Shown: piece by piece, positions 16,306 through 25,837 of the stretch | How the letters are laid out: each line of letters opens with the position of its first letter | Position numbering within the stretch: position 1 is the first letter of the stretch | From: M55B112 sp964539395 | Lineage (GTDB): Bacteria; Bacteroidota; Bacteroidia; Bacteroidales; GCA-2748055 | Length of the DNA stretch: 64,000 bases | Assembly: GCA_964539395.1 (NCBI GenBank) | Contig: CAZIIU010000007.1 | Coordinates: 22,121 to 86,120, forward strand | Direction of reading: 5' to 3' | The notes under the pieces: model-generated | Seen by the model: the letters and a program-made list of their open reading frames with translations, nothing else | What the model was told of the DNA's origin: nothing | The model's database searches: none | Position numbers and translations under genes: made by a program

Positions 16306-18345
16306 ATGTCCAAAGAGAAAAAATTTCATGTTAAAAGAACAGATAAAGAGATACTGGCCAAATGGTTCAGGCTGATGGTTGTCGGCAGGGCACTGGACGA
16401 CAGGGCACCAAATTACCTGAAACAGGCAATCGGATGGTCCTACCATGCACCATATGCCGGTCATGATGGCATCCAATTGGCTATCGGACAAGTTTTTAAC
16501 CGTGAAACAGATCATCTTTTTCCCTATTACAGGGACATGCTTACTGCACTTTCAGCAGGCATCACTGCAGAAGAAATTATCCTGAACGGCATTTCCAAGG
16601 ACACTGATGTTGCCGGTGGGGGCAGACATATGTCCAACCATTTTGCAAAACCGGAATGGAATATTCACAACTCCTCTTCATGCACGGGAAATCATGCGCA
16701 GCAGGCAACCGGTGCCGGAAGAGCAATCAGGAAATATAAGGTTCCGGGTGTGGCAATAAGCAGCCAGGGAGAATCATCAGTTTCTGAAGGTTATGTTTAT
16801 GAAGCGATCAATGGAGCTTCAAATGAGAAACTTCCGGTTGTTTTTGTATTTCAGGACAATGGCTATGGGATATCAGTACCTAAAAAGGACCAGACTGCCA
16901 ACCGGAAAGTAGCAGACAATTTTTCAGGTTTTAAATACCTGAAAATATTTCATTGCAACGGAAAAGATGTATTCGACTCGATGAATACCATGTTTGAAGC
17001 AAGGGAATATGTTGAAAAATATAAACACCCGGTGATCGTTCAGGCCAATTGCGTCAGGATCCATTCACATTCAAACTCCGACCGCCATGACCTTTATCGT
17101 GATGATTTTGAATTAAACTATGTCAGTGAATATGACCCGCTTGCTAAATACAGACGACTGTTACTCAGGTATGAAAGATTTACGGAGGAAGAGTTGGTGA
17201 AAATCGAAGATGAGGCCAAAGAAATTGTAAAGCAGGCGCACAGGGCCGGGATGGCGGCCCCCGATCCTGATCCTTCATCCATTTACGACTTTGTTATTCC
17301 TGAATCGTATGTTTCAGAAAAGTACCCCGACGGACTGCACAGTCATGAAGGAGAGAAAAAGAAACTGATCGAAGGGATCAATGAAACACTGAAAGCTGAA
17401 TTCCGCCATAATCCCGATACCTTTATTTGGGGGCAGGATATTGCCAACAAAGATAAAGGGGGTATTTTTAATGTGACTAAGGGAATGCAAAAGGAATTCG
17501 GAAAAGAACGTGTGTTTAATGCTCCCATAGCTGAGGATTTTATCGTTGGGACTGCCAATGGAATGAGCCGTTTTAATGATAAAATCAGGATCGTGGTAGA
17601 GGGGGCTGAATTTGCCGATTATTTCTGGCCCGCCATGGAACAACTTGTCGATACTTCCCATGATTACTGGCGATCAAAGGGTCAATTCAGTCCGAATATA
17701 ACGATTCGCCTGGCCTCTGGTGGATATATCGGGGGTGGATTATACCATAGTCAGACGATTGAAGGGGCACTTACAACATTACCCGGAATCAGGGTGGTTT
17801 ATCCCAGTTTCGCCGATGATGCGGCGGGCCTGCTCAGAACAAGTATCCGTTCGAGAGGCACAACCTTATTCCTGGAGCCTAAAGCATTGTATAACGCTCC
17901 GAAAGTGGCAACACCTATACCAGACGACTTTGAGGTTCCCTTTGGCAAGGCAAGGATACGCATGGAAGGTGAGGATGTTACCATAATTACTTATGGAAAC
18001 ACAACTCCAATGTGTATTGAAATTGCCAACAATATGGCTAAAAAAGACATATCTGTGGAAGTAATTGACCTGAGGTCTCTCAGTCCGCTCGACTCTGAAA
18101 CTATACTCAATAGCATAAAAAAGACCGGTAAAGCACTTGTTGTGCATGAAGATAAAGTGTTTGCAGGATTTGGGGGAGAGATCGCTGCTCAAATAGCTGA
18201 ATCGGCCTTCGAATTCCTGGATGGGCCGGTTCTTCGGGTAGGTTCAACTTTTACCCCTGTTGGTTTCAACAAGATTCTTGAAAAGGCAATTCTACCCGAT
18301 AGTGAAAGAATTCAGAAAGCACTAAACCAACTTCTGGAATATTAG
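16306..18345 (+). CDS. Fused alpha-beta E1 of a 2-oxoacid dehydrogenase (thiamine diphosphate)
   Basis: Decarboxylates a 2-oxoacid and reductively acylates the E2 lipoyl group. Alpha and beta subunits, separate in many bacteria, are one chain here of about 680 residues. The first half resembles E1-alpha, with SSQGESSVSEGYVYEAINGA and DNGYGIS covering the ThDP-Mg region. The second half resembles E1-beta, with GQDIANKDKGGIFNVTKG, NAPIAEDFIVGTANGMS and the transketolase C-terminal domain (VTIITYGNTTPMCIE). The chosen ATG at 16306 is 25 bases after the E2 stop; an upstream in-frame start would overlap E2 and add unconserved residues. Such fusions are common in Bacteroidota. Function depends on an E3 encoded elsewhere. 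Confidence 0.92.
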   Translation: MSKEKKFHVKRTDKEILAKWFRLMVVGRALDDRAPNYLKQAIGWSYHAPYAGHDGIQLAIGQVFNRETDHLFPYYRDMLTALSAGITAEEIILNGISKDTDVAGGGRHMSNHFAKPEWNIHNSSSCTGNHAQQATGAGRAIRKYKVPGVAISSQGESSVSEGYVYEAINGASNEKLPVVFVFQDNGYGISVPKKDQTANRKVADNFSGFKYLKIFHCNGKDVFDSMNTMFEAREYVEKYKHPVIVQANCVRIHSHSNSDRHDLYRDDFELNYVSEYDPLAKYRRLLLRYERFTEEELVKIEDEAKEIVKQAHRAGMAAPDPDPSSIYDFVIPESYVSEKYPDGLHSHEGEKKKLIEGINETLKAEFRHNPDTFIWGQDIANKDKGGIFNVTKGMQKEFGKERVFNAPIAEDFIVGTANGMSRFNDKIRIVVEGAEFADYFWPAMEQLVDTSHDYWRSKGQFSPNITIRLASGGYIGGGLYHSQTIEGALTTLPGIRVVYPSFADDAAGLLRTSIRSRGTTLFLEPKALYNAPKVATPIPDDFEVPFGKARIRMEGEDVTIITYGNTTPMCIEIANNMAKKDISVEVIDLRSLSPLDSETILNSIKKTGKALVVHEDKVFAGFGGEIAAQIAESAFEFLDGPVLRVGSTFTPVGFNKILEKAILPDSERIQKALNQLLEY

Positions 18346-18530
18346 AATACCACCTGCTATTTTGGAGATTGATCATTTACCAGGTTATTCACTGAGATTC
18401 GGGAGAAGACAGACCGTTCGAACATTCGACCGGAGCTAACAAAGAAAAATATGGCGCAACAAGACAATTTGAATTTCTGGATGAAGGGTTTTTATGAAAA
18501 ATATTACATATTAATATTAAACTAATTCAA

Positions 18531-19037
18531 GTGAAAAAAACAGCAATTGTATACAGTTTTAATACTAAAAAATCGGCAAAAATTGCCGAAAAAATCAAAG
18601 AGGAATTCAATGATGAATCCATTGAAATGGTTAACGCCGAGGAGATTACTGAGGATGAATTCGCCTCATTCGATCAACTCATTCTTGGCGTCTCTACCTG
18701 GTTTGATGGAGAACTCCCAAATTACTGGGATGAATTTGTTCCTGCCCTTGAGGATATGGATCTCAAAGGTAAGAAGATAGCTATTTTTGGACTGGGGGAT
18801 CAGAAAGGATATCCTGAAAACTTTCAGGATGGAATGGGATTAATGGCTGAAATTCTTGAAGAAAAAGGAGCTAAAATTGTCGGTTTTACCAGTACTGAAG
18901 GTTATACATATGAACGCAGCCGGGCAGAACGCGGCGATCAGTTTACAGGCTTGTCGCTTGACCTGGAAAACCAGTCATCAAAGACAAATAGCAGGATCAC
19001 TGAATGGATCAAACAGCTGAAAAACGAATTTAGCTAA
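18531..19037 (+). CDS. fldA: Flavodoxin with atypical phosphate loop
   Basis: FMN electron carrier of the long-chain flavodoxin type, 168 aa, starting with GTG. The isoalloxazine-binding segments STWFDGELPNYWDEF and FGLGDQKGYPENFQDGMG, and the 20-residue insertion before the last strand (GYTYERSRAERGDQFTGLSLDLEN), are all typical. The N-terminal loop that normally reads T/S-x-T-G-N-T to hold the FMN phosphate is here SFNTKKSAK. That keeps a Ser/Thr-rich loop but lacks the glycine and has extra lysines. The loop may still bind phosphate through basic side chains; this is an inference. The gene stands alone after the oxoacid dehydrogenase operon, a location consistent with supplying electrons in central metabolism. 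Confidence 0.88.
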   Translation: MKKTAIVYSFNTKKSAKIAEKIKEEFNDESIEMVNAEEITEDEFASFDQLILGVSTWFDGELPNYWDEFVPALEDMDLKGKKIAIFGLGDQKGYPENFQDGMGLMAEILEEKGAKIVGFTSTEGYTYERSRAERGDQFTGLSLDLENQSSKTNSRITEWIKQLKNEFS

Positions 19038-19172
19038 AACAGGATTCACCTCGCTTTATATACCTCCATTGATGAAATCGCCACAAAAAAAAGCGAATAT
19101 GCAGGATATTTGTGTTATTAAGCATAAATTTGCAGGAGCGAAATATATAACTATTGAAAAACCGCAAGTATT

Positions 19173-20675
19173 ATGAGTAAAGAGAGGGTTTATATCTTCG
19201 ACACAACACTGAGAGATGGTGAACAGGTTCCCGGGTGTCAGCTAAACACGATTGAGAAAATTGAGGTAGCGAAAATGTTGGAAGCACTTGGTGTGGATAT
19301 CATAGAAGCCGGCTTTCCTATATCAAGTCCGGGTGACTTCAATTCTGTTGTTGAAATATCCAAAGCAGTCACAGAACCTGTTATTTGCGGACTAACCAGG
19401 GCAGTTAAGAGAGATATTGAAGTAGCTGCAGATGCACTCAAATTTGCAAAACGACCCAGGATTCATACCGGCATCGGCACCTCCTATTACCACATCTATC
19501 ACAAGCTTAACAGCACACCTGAGAAGATCCTTCAACGAGGCATTGAAGCAGTTAAGTATGCAAAAACTTTCGTTGAGGATGTAGAGTTCTATGCCGAAGA
19601 TGCTGGAAGAACTGATAGTAAATTTCTTGCAAAAGTAATCGAGAAGATGATCGATGCGGGGGCTACTGTAATAAATATTCCCGATACTACCGGGTATACC
19701 TTGCCTGAGGAGTATGGGAAGAAGATTAAATACCTTGTGGAGAATGTTCCCAACATCGACAAAGCAATCCTCTCTACCCATTGTCACAACGACCTTGGAA
19801 TGGCAACTGCCAACACAATTTCCGGTGTTATTAACGGTGCCCGCCAGGTGGAAGTCACCATCAACGGAATCGGTGAGCGTGCCGGAAATACTTCACTGGA
19901 AGAGGTTGTTATGATCCTTAAAAGCCGGAAACACCTCAACCTGGAAACGAATATTAATCCGAAGAAGATCTATAACGCGAGCCGGTTGGTTTCAACGCTG
20001 ATGCGGATGCCGGTTCAACCCAACAAAGCTATAGTGGGACGAAATGCATTTGCCCATTCATCGGGGATTCACCAGGATGGTGTTTTAAAGAGAAGAGAAA
20101 ATTATGAGATCATCAATCCGAAAACAGTAGGCATCAAAGAATCCTCATTCGTGCTTACCGCAAGAAGCGGGCGGGCCGCTTTGAAACACCGCCTCCAGCA
20201 ACTCGGTTATGTATTTGAAAAGGAGACTCTGGACGTTCTTTACGATCAGTTTCTTGAAGTTGCCGACGCAAAAAAAGAGGTAGGTGATGATGATCTGAAG
20301 GCCCTGGTCGGTGCAAGTGCAAGGGATATTAAACGAAATCTGCACCTGCACAGGCTCCAGGTATTATGCGGAAAGGGCTCTGTACCGGTGGCAACCGTTG
20401 TACTGGAATGGAACGGTTCATGCTTTTCTGAAACAGCAGAGGGAAACGGCCCGGTAGACGCGGCCTTCACTGCTGTAAAGAAAATAGTTAAAAACAAAGT
20501 ACGACTTGAGGAATTTCTGATACAGGCTATTCACCGTGGCAGTAACGATCTTGGTAAGGTGCATGTGCAGGTTGAATCGAAAGGGCAGATCTATTACGGA
20601 TTTTCCGCCTCCACCGATATAATCACAGCCTCTGTTGAGGCCTTTATCGATGCTTTGAGCCAGACAGTCAGTTAA
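19173..20675 (+). CDS. leuA: 2-isopropylmalate synthase
   Basis: First committed step of leucine synthesis: acetyl-CoA plus 2-oxoisovalerate to 2-isopropylmalate. The catalytic TIM barrel starts with FDTTLRDGEQVPG (divalent-metal Asp and substrate Arg) and contains STHCHNDLGMATAN with the metal-binding HxH and GIGERAGNTSLEE. The C-terminal allosteric LeuA dimer domain is present (about 385-500, ending STDIITASVEAFIDAL), so leucine feedback is possible. At 500 aa the length is normal. leuB, leuC and leuD are not nearby, so this is a detached copy or the pathway is split; the close relatives citramalate and homocitrate synthase are less likely given the C-terminal domain and overall match. Confidence 0.9.
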   Translation: MSKERVYIFDTTLRDGEQVPGCQLNTIEKIEVAKMLEALGVDIIEAGFPISSPGDFNSVVEISKAVTEPVICGLTRAVKRDIEVAADALKFAKRPRIHTGIGTSYYHIYHKLNSTPEKILQRGIEAVKYAKTFVEDVEFYAEDAGRTDSKFLAKVIEKMIDAGATVINIPDTTGYTLPEEYGKKIKYLVENVPNIDKAILSTHCHNDLGMATANTISGVINGARQVEVTINGIGERAGNTSLEEVVMILKSRKHLNLETNINPKKIYNASRLVSTLMRMPVQPNKAIVGRNAFAHSSGIHQDGVLKRRENYEIINPKTVGIKESSFVLTARSGRAALKHRLQQLGYVFEKETLDVLYDQFLEVADAKKEVGDDDLKALVGASARDIKRNLHLHRLQVLCGKGSVPVATVVLEWNGSCFSETAEGNGPVDAAFTAVKKIVKNKVRLEEFLIQAIHRGSNDLGKVHVQVESKGQIYYGFSASTDIITASVEAFIDALSQTVS

Positions 20676-20810
20676 AAACAGTTCAGATTATCCACGGTTT
20701 TTTTGGCCTGCAAAGGATATTTCGTTGTTTTCCTCCATATTTTAATGATTTATTCATTTCTGTCCAAACCAATTCATCTGTCAAAGTGTTAGCTTTACTA
20801 AATATTTATC

Positions 20811-23144
20811 TTGAAAAGGTCAGTAACCTATATCATATTGCTAGCCTGGCTGTTGATTCCCGATGTCAATGCACAGAAACGGATCACGCTCAGTGGTTAT
20901 GTCCGCGATGCAGAATCAGGCGAAGAACTCATCGGAGCCAATATTGCAGTACTTGAAACCGGTTCAGGTACAATCACCAACCAATACGGATTCTACTCTC
21001 TTTCTCTGTCCCCGGGTTTCTATTCAATCGTCTATTCCTATGTCGGTTATAATTCAGTTTCAAAACCGCTTAGATTTAATGAAGATATAGAACTCAATGT
21101 TGAACTTACACCTTCGGCCAATGAATTGGAAGAGGTCACCGTTACGGCTGAAGCGTCCAATTCCAACATCACAAGCCTTGAGACAGGCACTGCAAAGCTC
21201 CGGATCAGCACTATCAGAAGAATACCCGCCCTCATGGGAGAAGTCGATATAATTAAAGCAATACAGATGCTGCCGGGAGTACAGGTCACCAGTGAGGGCT
21301 CATCAGGGTTCAGCGTCAGGGGGGGAAGTGCCGATCAAAACCTTATCCTGCTTGATGAGGCCACCGTGTATAACGCTTCCCACCTGCTGGGATTTTTCTC
21401 AATCTTCAACAATGATGCAATCAAGGATGTGAAAATCTATAAGGGCGATATTCCTGCCTATGCCGGGGGAAGACTTGCTTCCCTGCTGGATGTTAGAATG
21501 AAAGAGGGCAACAACAGGAATTTTGCAGGTACTGGAGGCATCGGTAATATTTCAAGCAGGTTAACGCTTGAAGGCCCACTGCTTGACGGTAAAGGCTCTT
21601 TTCTTGTTGCAGGCCGGCGAACTTATGCGGATATTTTTCTTCCACTTGCAAAAGATACTGCGGTACGCGACAATTCACTCTATTTTTACGACATCAATGG
21701 AAAGATTAATTATACGTTGAATGATAAGAACCGGTTCTTTTTATCATTCTATAACGGAAAAGATGTTTTTGCTAATGACTTTGCAGGAATGAACTTTGGT
21801 AACAGTACATTTACCTTTCGCTGGAACCATCTTTTCTCAAAAAAACTGTTCAGCAATTTCACCTTCGTCCATTCAAAGTACCTGTACGACCTGGGGACAC
21901 CCCAAGACGCAGTTCCGCGGTTTACCTGGTTTTCGAGACTTGCAGATTATGGTATCAAAGCAGATTTTATTTACTATCCGTCTCCTGAACATACATTTCG
22001 TTTCGGTGCATCATCGGTCCACCATGAAATACTGCCCGGTCGGATCATTACTCAAACCGGAGATGAAGAAAACGATACTACAACATTTGCATCCAATTTT
22101 TCAATCGAAAGCGGACTCTACGCATCAGGAGAATCGAAATTCGGCTCTTCCTTATCAATAAGATATGGATTGCGGCTATCCATGTTCAATAATGTTGGTT
22201 CGGGAACGATCTACGATTATAACCAGGAATACCAGGTGACTGACTCAACGAATTATGGTAGAGGAGATTTTTTTAATACATATCGCGGCCTGGAGCCCAG
22301 ATTGGCCATGAACTATACGATCGATGAGAATAATTCCGTTAAATTGAGTTATTCCAGAACTCTGCAGTATCTTCAACTCGCCTCCAACAGCAGTGCCGGC
22401 ACACCACTCGACATCTGGTTTCCGGCATCACCCAATATCAAACCTCAGCTCTCCAACCAAATAGCAACAGGTTATTTTAGAAACTTCCTGGATAACAGAC
22501 TTGAAACCTCATTTGAATTCTATTATAAAAGGATGAACCGATCAATCGATTTCGCAGAGCATGCCCAACTGATTCTTAATAAATATCTTGAGGGAGAAAT
22601 ACGGATAGGATCTGCAAGCTCTTTTGGTGCGGAATTATTCATGAAATATAACGATCAAAAGTTTTCCGGCTGGATAAGCTACACCTATTCCAGGACGATC
22701 AGGTACTTTGATGACATCAATAACGGTAAGCCATATTCTGCCCCCTATGATAAACCGCACGACCTCTCAATTGTTGGAAGCTATGACATTTCCGGAAGAA
22801 TATCACTTTCAGCCAACTGGATATACTCAACCGGACTTCCTTTCACATTGCCAACCGGCAGATACAAGATTGAGGGTAATATTATTCCACTCTATACCGG
22901 CAGGAATGAGTACCGGCTGGATGATTATCACAGGCTTGACCTGGCACTGACCATCCAGGAAAAAAAGAGAAGCTGGAAGCCATGGAATGGAGAATGGAAT
23001 TTCTCGGTCTATAATGCTTATGCCAGAAAGAATGCGTGGACTCTTAACTTTATTCAGGATAGTGATGATCCTGATGTGACCTATGCAGAGATGACTTACC
23101 TCTTTTCAATCATTCCATCCATTACCTATAATTTTAAATTCTGA
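20811..23144 (+). CDS. TonB-dependent receptor with carboxypeptidase-regulatory-like N-domain
   Basis: Outer-membrane active transporter, 777 aa. A signal peptide ends at VNAQ (about residue 21), followed by a CarboxypepD-regulatory-like domain (ITLSGYVRDAESGEELIGANI, about 24-105). The plug contains MLPGVQVTSEGSSGFSVRGGSADQNLILLDEATVYNASH, and the rest is a 22-strand barrel ending in an aromatic C-terminus (ITYNFKF). The start is TTG (20811), the only position that gives a proper signal peptide. The downstream DUF4249 lipoprotein starts 2 bases after its stop, so the two are co-translated and likely form a receptor/lipoprotein pair. The ligand is unknown; the receptor is shorter than SusC types and no SusD is present, so glycan uptake is not indicated. 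Confidence 0.92.
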   Translation: MKRSVTYIILLAWLLIPDVNAQKRITLSGYVRDAESGEELIGANIAVLETGSGTITNQYGFYSLSLSPGFYSIVYSYVGYNSVSKPLRFNEDIELNVELTPSANELEEVTVTAEASNSNITSLETGTAKLRISTIRRIPALMGEVDIIKAIQMLPGVQVTSEGSSGFSVRGGSADQNLILLDEATVYNASHLLGFFSIFNNDAIKDVKIYKGDIPAYAGGRLASLLDVRMKEGNNRNFAGTGGIGNISSRLTLEGPLLDGKGSFLVAGRRTYADIFLPLAKDTAVRDNSLYFYDINGKINYTLNDKNRFFLSFYNGKDVFANDFAGMNFGNSTFTFRWNHLFSKKLFSNFTFVHSKYLYDLGTPQDAVPRFTWFSRLADYGIKADFIYYPSPEHTFRFGASSVHHEILPGRIITQTGDEENDTTTFASNFSIESGLYASGESKFGSSLSIRYGLRLSMFNNVGSGTIYDYNQEYQVTDSTNYGRGDFFNTYRGLEPRLAMNYTIDENNSVKLSYSRTLQYLQLASNSSAGTPLDIWFPASPNIKPQLSNQIATGYFRNFLDNRLETSFEFYYKRMNRSIDFAEHAQLILNKYLEGEIRIGSASSFGAELFMKYNDQKFSGWISYTYSRTIRYFDDINNGKPYSAPYDKPHDLSIVGSYDISGRISLSANWIYSTGLPFTLPTGRYKIEGNIIPLYTGRNEYRLDDYHRLDLALTIQEKKRSWKPWNGEWNFSVYNAYARKNAWTLNFIQDSDDPDVTYAEMTYLFSIIPSITYNFKF

Positions 23145-23146
23145 GG

Positions 23147-24028
23147 ATGAAAAAGAAAAAGAATATTGTACTTCTCTCAGTCATTATGATGCTCACTGTT
23201 TCATGTGTAGAGATTATTGATATCGAACTGGATACAACGTACAGGCGCCTTGTGGTTTATGGTAAGATCACAACCGATTCAGTAAGGCATTCTATTGAAC
23301 TGTCTGCAACAACTGATTATTTCTATAACCAGCCACCACCACCCTTAGAAAATGCATTTGTATCCGTTTCGTTTAACGATACCTTTATCGTATTTGCAGA
23401 ATCCATGAATCACCCCGGCACCTATCTTGCACCCAATGCATTCAGGGGAATCCCAGGTACGACATATTACCTCGATATTGCTGATATAGACATTGACGAA
23501 GATGGTGTCAATGAGCATTATAAGGCTGAAGCAACAATGCCTGTTATAGCGAGGGCCGACTCGATTTCGCTGAACAGGTTTACCACACCATTCTTCTCTG
23601 GGTTCCAGGTCGCTCTCTGGTCTCCTGAACCGTCTGGTGTTCAATACTACAACTATAAACTGCAAAGGAACGGAGTACTTATAAACAGGAATCTCTCGGA
23701 TTTCACCATACAACCGGATGATTTCTTTAACAATAACTACATCAGTGGTGTACCTGTAGGTTTTCTGAATAATGATAACCCGGTGGAATTCATTCAGCCC
23801 GGAGACACGGTAACCCTTGAGATAAACAGTATCACACGGGAGTATTATGATTTTATCTTTGAAGCACAGAGTGAGTTGTTTGGCAATAATCCACTTTTTA
23901 GTGGTCCTCCCGCCAATGTATCGTCCAATTTGACCAATGGTGCGGTCGGTATTTTTACAGCGTATTCTGTCGAGAGGGTAAGCACAATAGCAAAAGGACT
24001 ACCCCCTGATGGAGGTAGTCCCTTATAA
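23147..24028 (+). CDS. DUF4249 lipoprotein, partner of the TonB receptor
   Basis: A 293-aa lipoprotein with lipobox LTVSC (C20). The body is beta-rich with the family pattern YRRLVVYGKITTDSVRHSIELS near the N-terminus and a middle segment NAFVSVSFNDTFIVF. DUF4249 proteins are found directly after TonB-dependent receptors in Bacteroidota, usually as the second gene of a two-gene operon, exactly as here (2-base gap). By position it should be a surface or periplasmic accessory that hands substrate to the receptor, but its biochemical role is not established. The family call is from sequence pattern plus context. Confidence 0.82.
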   Translation: MKKKKNIVLLSVIMMLTVSCVEIIDIELDTTYRRLVVYGKITTDSVRHSIELSATTDYFYNQPPPPLENAFVSVSFNDTFIVFAESMNHPGTYLAPNAFRGIPGTTYYLDIADIDIDEDGVNEHYKAEATMPVIARADSISLNRFTTPFFSGFQVALWSPEPSGVQYYNYKLQRNGVLINRNLSDFTIQPDDFFNNNYISGVPVGFLNNDNPVEFIQPGDTVTLEINSITREYYDFIFEAQSELFGNNPLFSGPPANVSSNLTNGAVGIFTAYSVERVSTIAKGLPPDGGSPL

Positions 24029-24081
24029 GATCTTGTTCCGGATGTATGCCCGGTTCACAGAGCATGCTGAAAGAATACTGC

Positions 24082-24927
24082 TTAGTAGACATCCAGCTGA
24101 CTCCTCTTTTTAACCACCATCTCAGATTTTCCATCAAAGCTGGTAATCAGCCCGGTCGCAAATACATGTTGTCCCAGGAAGTAGCGTTCCGGTCGCCAGT
24201 TAAATCTCCTGGCTATGTTTCCGGGAACAATCATCGTAAACTCCTGGTTTGGAAATTCTCCGCCGAAGAAGAGCAACAGGTCATCTGTCTCCCGGTTGAA
24301 CCATGTCGCATAGACTCTTCCATACACCCGTGCAATCTCACCAATATTATGCCTTGCCTCAAAAACAGATATCGTTTGGAGATGATAGCCAACCGGATAG
24401 CGCCAGGTGCGATTTGGATACAGCCCTATATAATGCCGATGCATTCTGTTTGTCCAAATTATATCCCTGTGGGCAGGATAGTAAAGCGCGGTATAGTGAT
24501 GATGATATGTAACAGGGTGAACATGTATCTTCACGCGCTTTGACGGGTAATATCTATTGTATACATACCTGCTTTTATTGTGGGTTACAACCGGAGTTGG
24601 TTTATGAACAACAGTAGTTTTCCGTTGCTTTGGATCCAGGTAGGTCTTCCCCGCATTCACCGTAGTATTGGGAGAACGGTAATCGCTTCTGGGATTAAGA
24701 TGATTTGTAGTGCTCGTTTTTCTGGATTCTCGGTTAACGATATTTCCGTCAATCTTATTCTCAACACTTCTGTTCTCAGTTCCTTTTGTCACTGAAGCCG
24801 TGGTCCTGGAGGTCTTCCTGTTTTGTTCCTTATGGGGTGTTCCCCGCTCTGCAGATTGTGCACTTGCTGCAAGTGCAGCGATTATCATCGCTATCAGCAG
24901 TATTGTTGCTTTTAAAGTTGTTTTCAT
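24082..24927 (-). CDS. Secreted basic His/Tyr-rich protein with C-terminal beta domain
   Basis: Not a family I can name. A clear Sec signal peptide (TILLIAMIIAALAASAQSA, cleavage near residue 24) is followed by about 110 residues of low-complexity Arg/Thr/Asn/Lys sequence. A His/Tyr/Arg-rich segment follows (YNRYYPSKRVKIHVHPVTYHHHYTALYYP, about 123-150). The last 90 residues look folded and beta-rich (GEIARVYGRVYATWFNRETDDLLLFFG, then FTMIVPGNIARRF and VFATGLITSFDG). That pattern recalls OB-fold nucleic-acid-binding domains, which would fit a basic secreted protein, but this is a guess. It converges with the DUF4249 gene and is monocistronic. Confidence 0.75.
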   Translation of the reverse strand: MKTTLKATILLIAMIIAALAASAQSAERGTPHKEQNRKTSRTTASVTKGTENRSVENKIDGNIVNRESRKTSTTNHLNPRSDYRSPNTTVNAGKTYLDPKQRKTTVVHKPTPVVTHNKSRYVYNRYYPSKRVKIHVHPVTYHHHYTALYYPAHRDIIWTNRMHRHYIGLYPNRTWRYPVGYHLQTISVFEARHNIGEIARVYGRVYATWFNRETDDLLLFFGGEFPNQEFTMIVPGNIARRFNWRPERYFLGQHVFATGLITSFDGKSEMVVKKRSQLDVY

Positions 24928-24990
24928 GACGCGCAGTTTAAAGTTGCTACTCTCTGAATGAATAAAATCAAACTACGTGCCAAAAAACAG

Positions 24991-25024
24991 AAAAAAATCC
25001 TGCCTTACGCATAAGACAGGATTT
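24991..25024 (-). terminator. Intrinsic terminator downstream of the AmmeMemoRadiSam operon
   Basis: On the minus strand AAATCCTG and CAGGATTT arms enclose a CTTA/TAAG inner stem with a 4-base loop, and the 3-prime side is followed by a run of T. It lies about 260 bases past the last gene of the operon. The rest of 24928-25285 shows no gene. Confidence 0.7.
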
Positions 25025-25285
25025 CCCTATAAAAATGGTAGTTTTAGGGTTAGTATGTATTGTGAATAATACGGAATTACTATACTAACATAGACAAATA
25101 TAGCAAATCAATTCATAGATCAAAGCTTTTTACCCTATTTAATTGAGTTATTTAACAGCACGACTATTTCAAGGCTATATTTATTAACTTTTTCCAGTCA
25201 TGTTTTAAAAAGATTCCACTTACTGAAAAATCGAACAAGCAATAATGTATACATGTAGATTACAGATAACAAATTCAGGTAAAAA

Positions 25286-25837
25286 TCAGCTGATGATTTC
25301 CGATTCAAAAACATAGAGTTCAGCATCTCGCCAGCTGTTCTTCGACAATCCAAGTTTGTTTTCGGCACAACACTCCAGGAACTCAACAGGTGACCAACTG
25401 TTTTCTGCAGCCACCTGAGGAAGAAGAGTGGCGCGCCTGGTCCCGTGTATCATATAAATCCCATGCCTGCCAATAATGATTTCATCTGGTCCTTTTATCC
25501 TTGTTCGTTCCGAAAGCACCGATATCTCAATTCTAAGGTGTATCAACTCCACCTCCCTGACAGGTTTGAACCGTCTGTCTTTGCATGCCGCTTCAACGGC
25601 CAACCGATTTACATTCATGTATAATGGGCTATCTTCGGAGAAAGTACCGATACATCCCCTTAAATCATTTTTCACATAAACTGAAACAAAAGCGCCCCTA
25701 CCTGACTGAAGCAAAGGATCAATTTGAAATTTCTCAGGAAGCTTGTTCCTGATTCTGGTTGCCAGATAATCATGTATCGACCATTCAGCGATGCTGATCA
25801 GTGTATGTTTTTGTTTTCGTGTGAATCCCATACTCAA
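25286..25837 (-). CDS. amrA: AmmeMemoRadiSam system protein A (AMMECR1 domain)
   Basis: A 183-aa AMMECR1-domain protein. The family core is visible: GRGAFVSVYVKNDLRGCIGTF with the invariant LRGCIG, AVEAACKDRRFKPV, and HGIYMIHGTRRATLLPQVAAENSW near the C-terminus. The molecular function of the family is unknown. It is the last gene of a three-gene unit: its ATG overlaps the stop of the Memo-like gene by 4 bases, so translation is coupled. Gene symbols amrA/B/S are those used for this conserved cluster. Confidence 0.9.
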   Translation of the reverse strand: MSMGFTRKQKHTLISIAEWSIHDYLATRIRNKLPEKFQIDPLLQSGRGAFVSVYVKNDLRGCIGTFSEDSPLYMNVNRLAVEAACKDRRFKPVREVELIHLRIEISVLSERTRIKGPDEIIIGRHGIYMIHGTRRATLLPQVAAENSWSPVEFLECCAENKLGLSKNSWRDAELYVFESEIIS

